Of a DNA stretch of 64,000 nt, positions 62,965 through 64,000 are shown piece after piece. The notes beneath the pieces are model-generated. The model ran no database searches, was not told the origin of the DNA, and was given only the letters and a program-made list of their open reading frames with translations. The DNA is taken from positions 10,357,041 to 10,421,040 of the forward strand of contig BSYO01000038.1 in NCBI GenBank assembly GCA_033239525.1, read 5' to 3'. Position 1 is the stretch's first letter. Every line of letters starts with the position of its first letter. The stretch is from Nepenthes gracilis. Taxonomy: Eukaryota > Streptophyta > Magnoliopsida > Caryophyllales > Nepenthaceae. The position numbers and the translations under genes are program-made.

Positions 62965-63594
62965 TCAATCTGTCGCCGCTGCTGCTGCCGATGCCCCTTC
63001 TGACTTACCGGCATCACCCTTTGCTTCCGCCTTCGCCTCTGCCTTTGTTGCCTCCCCCGAGCAACACCCACCGCCATGATGATGATGATGGTGATGATGA
63101 TGACCGTGACCATGACTATGACTGTTAACAGATTTTCCCTTCAACTGCTTCCTCATATCGTAGGCATCTTCTCCATCAGCATAATACTTGGCCTCCACAT
63201 CATGAATTTTATACCCCAGAGTCTCCGTATACAACTTAAACGCCGCCCTGTTGCTCTTCCTCACATGCAGCGACACGTACTCGGCTCCGTAGACCTGTTC
63301 CATGGCGTTCTGCGCCGCCGTCATCAGCTTCGTCGCCAGCCCTAGCTTCCTGTGCGTGCGGAGGACAGCCAGCGAGGTGATGTGGCCGTGGCACTCGGAG
63401 CTCTCTTCTTCCATCTTCGCAAGCACGTAGCCGACAATCCGACCGTTGTAATCCTCCGCAACGTAGAGCAGCTGCGGCCATGAGAGGATGTGGTAGAGGT
63501 AGTACTTCATCTGGTAGTTCTCTGGTAGGCATAGGAGGTTGCACGCTTGCATCGCAAGGAGGTCGTCGATCGTGGCCTTACGTATACAGACCAT
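62965..63594 (-). CDS. NAA10: N-alpha-acetyltransferase 10, NatA catalytic subunit
   Basis: A 209-residue uninterrupted frame. NAA10 with NAA15 acetylates the exposed N-terminal Ser, Ala, Thr, Gly, Val or Cys of nascent proteins at the ribosome. The protein starts [35 protein letters not shown] (21-35) forms the substrate pocket; [16 protein letters not shown] (72-87) includes the acetyl-CoA motif R-K-L-G-L-A (82-87). [20 protein letters not shown] (108-127) is the GNAT fold end. The tail is histidine-rich (nine consecutive His near 165-173), then GGGCCSG and an Ala/Lys/Glu-rich end. The frame is open upstream to 63741, but the start at 63594 is chosen because family homology begins there. 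The upstream 49 codons are the leader. No defects seen. Confidence 0.95.
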   Translation of the reverse strand: MVCIRKATIDDLLAMQACNLLCLPENYQMKYYLYHILSWPQLLYVAEDYNGRIVGYVLAKMEEESSECHGHITSLAVLRTHRKLGLATKLMTAAQNAMEQVYGAEYVSLHVRKSNRAAFKLYTETLGYKIHDVEAKYYADGEDAYDMRKQLKGKSVNSHSHGHGHHHHHHHHHGGGCCSGEATKAEAKAEAKGDAGKSEGASAAAAATD

Positions 63595-63772
63595 GGTTAG
63601 TCTTCGATTTCCGAAACCTAGGGCTAGGGTTTCTTTAGCAGGGAGAAAGTAAAGAATTTGGGGGAGTGAGCAGGGCAGCCGATGCACACGCTGACGCCCA
63701 TGCGAAGGTTCACGAGCCAACCCAACCGGTAATAAAACCACTGGCAGCAGATTAGGGATTGAGGGGGCATCC

Positions 63773-63970
63773 TTCTTCCCCGTGGAGAAGGACCGTCATT
63801 CTCTTAATCTGGACCGTCGGATGTAAAATCTAACGGTTACGTATTTTGGATGATTAAATTTAAAATCGAACGACCCATGTTATATTATCCATTCAAAACG
63901 TGTGGGCTGTCAGATTTTACATCCGACGGTTCAGATGAGGAGAAGGACGGTCCTTCTCCACAAGGAAGAA
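63773..63970. mobile_element. MITE-like inverted repeat upstream of NAA10
   Basis: Arms of about 65-75 bp (63773-63845 and 63895-63970) are near-perfect inverted copies, sharing TTCTTCC..GTGGAGAAGGACCGTC and ACCGTCGGATGTAAAATCT, around a 50-bp AT-rich loop. It is non-coding, with no clear TSD. It lies about 180 bp upstream of the NAA10 start codon, so it may contribute promoter or leader sequence. The RNA could form a long hairpin. Confidence 0.8.
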
Positions 63971-64000
63971 AAACGCCCCCCCGATTCGCAAATTAGGATT

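Noticed and set aside
63076..63345. Met-rich plus-strand ORF (MMMMMVMMM...)
   Set aside because: It is the complement of the NAA10 histidine run.
63595..63741. 49-codon N-terminal extension of NAA10
   Set aside because: No family homology before MVCIRK. It is better explained as leader sequence that happens to be open.
1..64000. CRISPR arrays, rRNA or tRNA genes, operons
   Set aside because: No spaced identical short repeats, no rRNA segments and no convincing tRNA cloverleaf noticed. The sequence is plant nuclear DNA, so operons and CRISPR are not expected.

Overview
This window is nuclear DNA from a flowering plant. The signs are GT-AG introns in AT-rich sequence, plant-type SEC31 and NAA10 proteins, a DOG1-domain fragment, and many plant-type LTR retrotransposons, LINEs and small repeats. 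The species cannot be named from the sequence.

Layout. (1) 1-14809, minus strand: 16 exons of a SEC31-like COPII coat gene. Its 3' end runs off the left edge, and its 3.5-kb ninth intron holds a decayed RTE-type LINE. (2) 15000-30660: a gene-free block of transposable elements. It holds a small TRIM-like element, a solo LTR, a decayed Ty1/copia element on the minus strand, an L1-type LINE remnant split by another solo LTR, and a third solo LTR with perfect target-site duplications (TSDs). (3) 30668-49445, plus strand: an 8-exon SAM-dependent methyltransferase gene. Its last intron is 16.4 kb and contains a 10.55-kb Tat-type Ty3/gypsy element with matching GATAT TSDs. Exon 3 lacks one base relative to the family frame. 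(4) 49600-53460: a 475-bp tandem duplication and a solo LTR. (5) 53568-55904, plus strand: a three-exon gene for a small basic protein resembling UPF0390. (6) 56000-62400: another solo LTR, LTR debris, a truncated DOG1-domain fragment and a retroelement tail. (7) 62965-63594, minus strand: an uninterrupted NAA10 (NatA catalytic subunit) gene, with a 209-bp tandem duplication downstream and a MITE-like inverted repeat upstream.

The host genes act in ER-to-Golgi vesicle coating, methyl transfer, a basic UPF0390-like protein of unknown role, and cotranslational N-terminal acetylation. They do not form a cluster or pathway. I found no previously undescribed system. The most informative signals are the nested, datable insertions, the antisense coding module in the Tat element, a dispersed ATATCG-rich repeat family, and the one-base lesion in the methyltransferase gene.
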